Shown here: positions 53,101-56,315 of the stretch, one piece after another
Numbering within the stretch: position 1 is the first letter of the stretch
Layout: every line of letters starts with the position of its first letter
From: Aeromicrobium sp.
GTDB taxonomy: Bacteria; Actinomycetota; Actinomycetes; Propionibacteriales; Nocardioidaceae
DNA: 56,315 nucleotides
Assembly: GCF_023146395.1 (NCBI RefSeq)
Contig: NZ_JAGLCD010000013.1
Location: forward strand, 1-56,315
Reading direction: 5' to 3'
Position numbers and translations under genes: made by a program
The notes under the pieces: model-generated
Seen by the model: only the letters and a program-made list of their open reading frames with translations
Database searches by the model: none
What the model was told of the DNA's origin: nothing

Positions 53101-53736
53101 TCAGGCGCGCTCCGCCGCCCCGGGGCGCGGCAGGGTCCAGTCGAACCGGATCGCCAGCACGCGCAGCACGAACGTGACCGCGACGGCCGACCACCGAGCC
53201 AGGTCGCGGTCGAGATCGGCGGCGTCGAGCGCCACGAACAGGACGGCCCCGGCGATCGCCGTCAGCGCATACACCTGGCCCACGAGCACGAGCGGACGCT
53301 GCCGGGCGAGGACGTCGCGGACGACCCCGCCACCGACGCCCGAGACGACACCGAGCAGCACGGCCACGTCCCGCTCGACGCCCGCAGACAGTGCCAGGGT
53401 CGTGCCGAGCACCGTGAACACCGCCAGGCCGGCCGCGTCGGCGACCAGCACGACGCGCAGGCTGTCCGGCTCGTGCTGCGGACTCCAGTGCGAGATCGCG
53501 ATCACGACCACGGAGGTGCCGAGGGCGACCCAGATCGGCCAGGGCTCCGCGACCCACCCGACGCCACCGCCGATCAGCAGGTCGCGGATCGTCCCGCCCC
53601 CGATGGACGTGATCGTGGCGAGGACGACGATGCCCAGCCAGTCCATCCCGGCACGCACCGCGACAGCCGCGCCGGACAGCGCGAACGCGACGAGACCCAC
53701 GAGCTGCAGGCCCGCGAAGGCGTCGATGTCCGGCAC
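53101..53736 (-). CDS. TRIC/UPF0126-family membrane protein
   Basis: This 211-residue protein has two similar three-helix halves, each with a GGG motif followed by RD: ATITSIGGGTIRDLLIGG and GVVSGVGGGVVRDVLA. The TRIC family includes bacterial trimeric cation channels. GTG 53736 lies 7 bases after TAGCGT, arguing for a leaderless mRNA; a GTG 9 bases earlier is the alternative. Ends in a basic tail. Confidence 0.9.
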   Translation of the reverse strand: MPDIDAFAGLQLVGLVAFALSGAAVAVRAGMDWLGIVVLATITSIGGGTIRDLLIGGGVGWVAEPWPIWVALGTSVVVIAISHWSPQHEPDSLRVVLVADAAGLAVFTVLGTTLALSAGVERDVAVLLGVVSGVGGGVVRDVLARQRPLVLVGQVYALTAIAGAVLFVALDAADLDRDLARWSAVAVTFVLRVLAIRFDWTLPRPGAAERA

Positions 53737-53743
53737 CCCCCGC

Positions 53744-53768
53744 ACGCTAGTGGACCGGTCGATAGCCT
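53744..53768. promoter_or_regulatory. Divergent leaderless promoters of TRIC and SdpI-like genes
   Basis: TAGCGT (minus, 53749-53744) and TAGCCT (plus, 53763-53768) each lie 7 bases before a GTG start (53736 and 53776). No ribosome site is seen on either side of the 39-base spacer. Confidence 0.5.
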
Positions 53769-53775
53769 CGACGAG

Positions 53776-54129
53776 GTGGAAGCCCTCATCGTCCCGGCCG
53801 CGTCCCTGGTGTCGGTCGCGCTGCTGCTGGGCTGGTGCGCTGGCGCCTCCCGCGCCGGCACGCTGGAGCGCAACGCCCTGATCGGCATCCGCACGCGCGC
53901 CACGATGGCGTCCGACGCGGCGTGGGCCGCGGGGCACCACGCCGCCGCGCCCGCGCTGCGCGCGGCGGCGTGGGCGTGCGGCGCGGCGGGCCTGGTCGGC
54001 ACGGTCCTGGCGTTCGTCGGCACGTGGCTGGCCGGCGTGGCCGTCGGCGCGGGCTACGGCGCGCTCCTGGTGATGCTCGTCCTCGCGACGGCGCGGGCCG
54101 GCCGCGCCGCGCGCGCCACTAGCAGCTGA
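53776..54129 (+). CDS. SdpI-family small membrane protein
   Basis: This 117-residue protein has three hydrophobic segments and the signature NALIGIRTRATMASDAAWAAGHH, typical of SdpI (the immunity protein to a Bacillus killing factor) and related membrane proteins. GTG start 7 bases after TAGCCT. Its 3' end overlaps the convergent acyltransferase gene by 11 bases. Whether it protects against a toxin is not shown. Confidence 0.75.
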   Translation: MEALIVPAASLVSVALLLGWCAGASRAGTLERNALIGIRTRATMASDAAWAAGHHAAAPALRAAAWACGAAGLVGTVLAFVGTWLAGVAVGAGYGALLVMLVLATARAGRAARATSS

Positions 54130-55981
54130 CGAGCGCCTGGCTCAGCAGGTCGTTGTAGACGTTCTGGCCGTGGGCGTTGGGGTGCACCCGGTCCGACGCC
54201 GTGAGCTCGGGGTGCTGCACGGCAAGTCCGTTCCAGTCGACCAGCCGCACGTTGTCGTGGGCCGCTGCGACCTGCTGGACGGCGGCCACGGCCTGGTCCG
54301 ACCAGGAGCGACCGGGCACTGAAGGAGTGACCAGGGCGACCTGGCGACCCGCGAGCTCCTGCGAGACGAGGCGATCCAGATCGGCGGTGTCGATCGTGCC
54401 GTTGGTGCCGGTCGCGATGACCACTGTCGGCTGCAGCTGCCCGGCGGCCGCCACCTGGCGCAGCGCCGCGGCGACGTCGCCGTACTGCCAGCCCACCGTT
54501 GCGACGGCGACCGATCCGGGCCGGCGCCCCATCAGCACCGGCGCGATCGCGACCGTGACCGAGTCGCCGAACGCGGTGACGGGCGAGCCCTCGGCGACCG
54601 GCTGGCACGCCCGCGGCGGCGCGCTGGGCGCCGGATCGGGCACCGGCTCCGGCGCGGACTCGATGTCGTCGGCGGAGTCGATCACGACCTCCTGGCCGAC
54701 CCGCAGCAGGTTCTCGACGTCGGACTCCGCCGGTGCCTGCCAGACCGCCGCTGCGGCGAGCACGGCCGTGAAGGCGGTGGCGGCAGCCACGAGCCGCGAT
54801 CGTCGGACGCCGCCGGCTCCACGGCCTTGGAGGGCCGCGCCCCACCGGCGAAGCGTCACGCCGATGCCGTCGCGGCACATCGGCACCTCGACCCAGCGGT
54901 ACGACACCGCAGCCATGACGACCGCGACGGCCGCGGCGAGGCAGCCCACGACCTCGGCCTCGGCCGGCGGTGCGAGACGCACGGCGAACACGATGAGCGG
55001 CCAGTGCCAGAGGTAGAGCCCGTACGACCGCTCCCCCAGCCAGCGCAGTGGCGCGCAGCCGAGCACGGCCGCGACGGGTCCGGGGTTGGCGGCGGCGTGG
55101 ATCAGGGCGACCGAGGCCACCGACGCCAGGCCGAGGCCGCCGAGGAAGGTGACGTCGCTGTTCCACGTCACGAGCACCGCGAAGGCGACGACGCCGGCCA
55201 GACCCACGACACCGAGGAGCGTGCGGCGCCTGGACGCTCCGGCCGCTGCCGGATCCGCGGGTGCCGACGAGCCGCCGACCAGGTGCGGGGCCGCGCTCAG
55301 GGCGAGCGCCGCACCGAGGAGCAGGCCGAAGGCGTGCGAGTCGAGCCCCATGTACGCACGGGTCGCGTCGCCGCCGCGGTACCAGAACGCCATCAGGGCG
55401 ATCGAGGCGAGCGCGAGCAGCGACACGGCATAGAGCGAGGCCCGCCGCTTCAGCACGACCAGCGCGGCCACCAGCAGCAGGGGCCACAACAGGTAGAACT
55501 GCTCCTCGATCCCGAGCGACCAGAGGTGGTTGAGCAGGGGCGGGAGATGCTGGTCGGAGTACGACCAGCCCTGGTGCACCTGGATCCAGTTGCCGGTCCA
55601 GGTCAGGGCGCCGACGACCTGGCTGCGCAGCCCGGACCCCGTCTCGTGCCCGACCATCAGCGTGGCGGCCGACACGACCGTCAGCATCACCACCAACGCC
55701 GGGACGAGTCGACGGACGCGGCGCACCCAGAAGCGACGGAGCCGGACGGTGCCGGTCTCCTCCTTCTCGCGCAGCAGGAGACCCGTGATGAGGAATCCAC
55801 TCAGCACGAAGAAGACGTCCACACCGACGAATCCACCGGGCAGGCGCTCCGGCACCGCGTGGTACGCCAGGACCAGCAGCACCGCGATCCCGCGGACCCC
55901 GTCGAGGCCGGGCAGATGGGGGCGCGGCGGAGCCGGCACCAGGGTCTCTGGTGCCTTCGGCTCCGCGAGAACAGCGGTCAC
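54119..55981 (-). CDS. OatA-like acyltransferase with C-terminal SGNH domain
   Basis: This 620-residue protein has an N-terminal membrane acyltransferase-3 domain of about ten helices (LDGVRGIAVLLVLAYHAVP; GVDVFFVLSGFLITGLLL; WSLGIEEQFYLLWP) and, after a Pro-rich linker, a C-terminal SGNH-like domain (VTAFGDSVTVAIAPVL; ATGTNGT; DRVHPNAHGQNVYND) facing outside. It resembles OatA-type enzymes that O-acetylate peptidoglycan or a polysaccharide; the acceptor is unknown. GTG 55981 has GGAGG 7 bases upstream. Confidence 0.92.
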   Translation of the reverse strand: MTAVLAEPKAPETLVPAPPRPHLPGLDGVRGIAVLLVLAYHAVPERLPGGFVGVDVFFVLSGFLITGLLLREKEETGTVRLRRFWVRRVRRLVPALVVMLTVVSAATLMVGHETGSGLRSQVVGALTWTGNWIQVHQGWSYSDQHLPPLLNHLWSLGIEEQFYLLWPLLLVAALVVLKRRASLYAVSLLALASIALMAFWYRGGDATRAYMGLDSHAFGLLLGAALALSAAPHLVGGSSAPADPAAAGASRRRTLLGVVGLAGVVAFAVLVTWNSDVTFLGGLGLASVASVALIHAAANPGPVAAVLGCAPLRWLGERSYGLYLWHWPLIVFAVRLAPPAEAEVVGCLAAAVAVVMAAVSYRWVEVPMCRDGIGVTLRRWGAALQGRGAGGVRRSRLVAAATAFTAVLAAAAVWQAPAESDVENLLRVGQEVVIDSADDIESAPEPVPDPAPSAPPRACQPVAEGSPVTAFGDSVTVAIAPVLMGRRPGSVAVATVGWQYGDVAAALRQVAAAGQLQPTVVIATGTNGTIDTADLDRLVSQELAGRQVALVTPSVPGRSWSDQAVAAVQQVAAAHDNVRLVDWNGLAVQHPELTASDRVHPNAHGQNVYNDLLSQALVSC

Positions 55982-56191
55982 GCCATGTCCTCCACCGACA
56001 CGGCGCACCGGTCGCAGCGGGACGGGAGCGAGACAAGCACGAGAGGTATCCAAACACGCCGTGCGACAGCCGTTCACCTTTGACCGGCGTGATCCTCGTC
56101 GTGTCGCCACCGGAGCCGATCTCACGGCCCACCCCGGCGTACCGGTCGGGGGCCACAGGTCGACTCGCCCGCGATCACGGACCCACCCGCT

Positions 56192-56232
56192 GGTCGAGTG
56201 GCTCGCGAGGAACGAGCGGCCGTATCGAGACC
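56192..56232 (+). repeat. Dispersed palindromic repeat, copy 4
   Basis: GGTCGAGTGGCTCGCGAG...CGTATCGAGACC; same family as 10100-10142. The 5' flank reads CACCCGCT as in the next copy. The preceding stretch 55982-56191 contains no gene or clear promoter that I can support. Confidence 0.75.
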
Positions 56233-56271
56233 CCGGACAGCTGACCTCGCGCCGTCACCACCCCACCCGCT

Positions 56272-56314
56272 GGTCGAGTGGCTCGCGAGCTCTGCGAGCG
56301 GCCGTATCGAGACC
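56272..56314 (+). repeat. Dispersed palindromic repeat, copy 5
   Basis: A second copy 80 bp after copy 4, with identical first 18 bases (GGTCGAGTGGCTCGCGAG) and the same ending, at the window edge; the array may continue beyond it. Confidence 0.75.
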
Positions 56315-56315
56315 C

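Overview
The window is a GC-rich, densely packed chromosomal segment from a high-GC actinobacterium. Three things point there: the block orders infC-rpmI-rplT-trmH-kinase-pheST-arg, rpe-ribD-ribE-ribBA-ribH-hisE-hisG and rpoZ-gmk-mihF, the actinobacterial-type integration host factor, and a PriA without a Walker A motif. Protein flavour and dispersed repeats suggest Nocardioidaceae (perhaps Aeromicrobium-like), but that placement is inference. No rRNA, tRNA, insertion sequence, prophage or CRISPR array was seen. About 55 protein genes are supported. Most are joined by 4-base ATGA or GTGA overlaps, which implies long translationally coupled operons.

Layout. 1-10069 is accessory or transport: a membrane-bound Pls/PosA-type peptide synthetase (3' end outside the window), a FrnE-like DsbA protein with a coupled 44-residue Cys-pair peptide, and a tricarboxylate uptake operon (tctC-tctB-tctA-usp) facing a CitA/DcuS-type kinase and its regulator. 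10070-10474 is a repeat-filled convergent spacer. 10475-19272 is the arginine operon argG-C-J-B-D-F-R-H on the minus strand, preceded by two ARG-box-like sites over a probable leaderless promoter. 19323-27296 carries pheST, an orphan PAS kinase, a BKACE-family enzyme, an rRNA methyltransferase and infC-rpmI-rplT. The infC gene starts at AUC and has a structured leader with an intrinsic terminator. 27368-30627 holds an ACT-GNAT protein, SseB and PH-domain proteins and hisG/hisE. 30640-34297 is the riboflavin operon behind an FMN riboswitch. 34379-43766 holds housekeeping genes: rpe, rsmB, fmt, priA, metK, coaBC, rpoZ, gmk and mihF. 43806-53071 is the pyrimidine operon pyrR-B-C-carA-carB-pyrF plus a lipoprotein, with a PyrR-type leader. 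The right end has a TRIC-like channel, an SdpI-like protein, an OatA-like acyltransferase and dispersed palindromic repeats.

The strongest candidates for something undescribed are: (1) the infC leader, with three consecutive 16-nt hairpins, a terminator and a perfectly complementary upstream arm that could act as antiterminator; (2) a set of three mini-ORFs all starting ATGAGCGAGCG that end at the ATGA of the next gene, as if a repeat were being used as a translational relay; (3) the Cys-pair microprotein coupled to FrnE; (4) a roughly 140-residue disordered acidic tail on CarA; and (5) two nested inverted-repeat elements and a five-copy dispersed repeat family.
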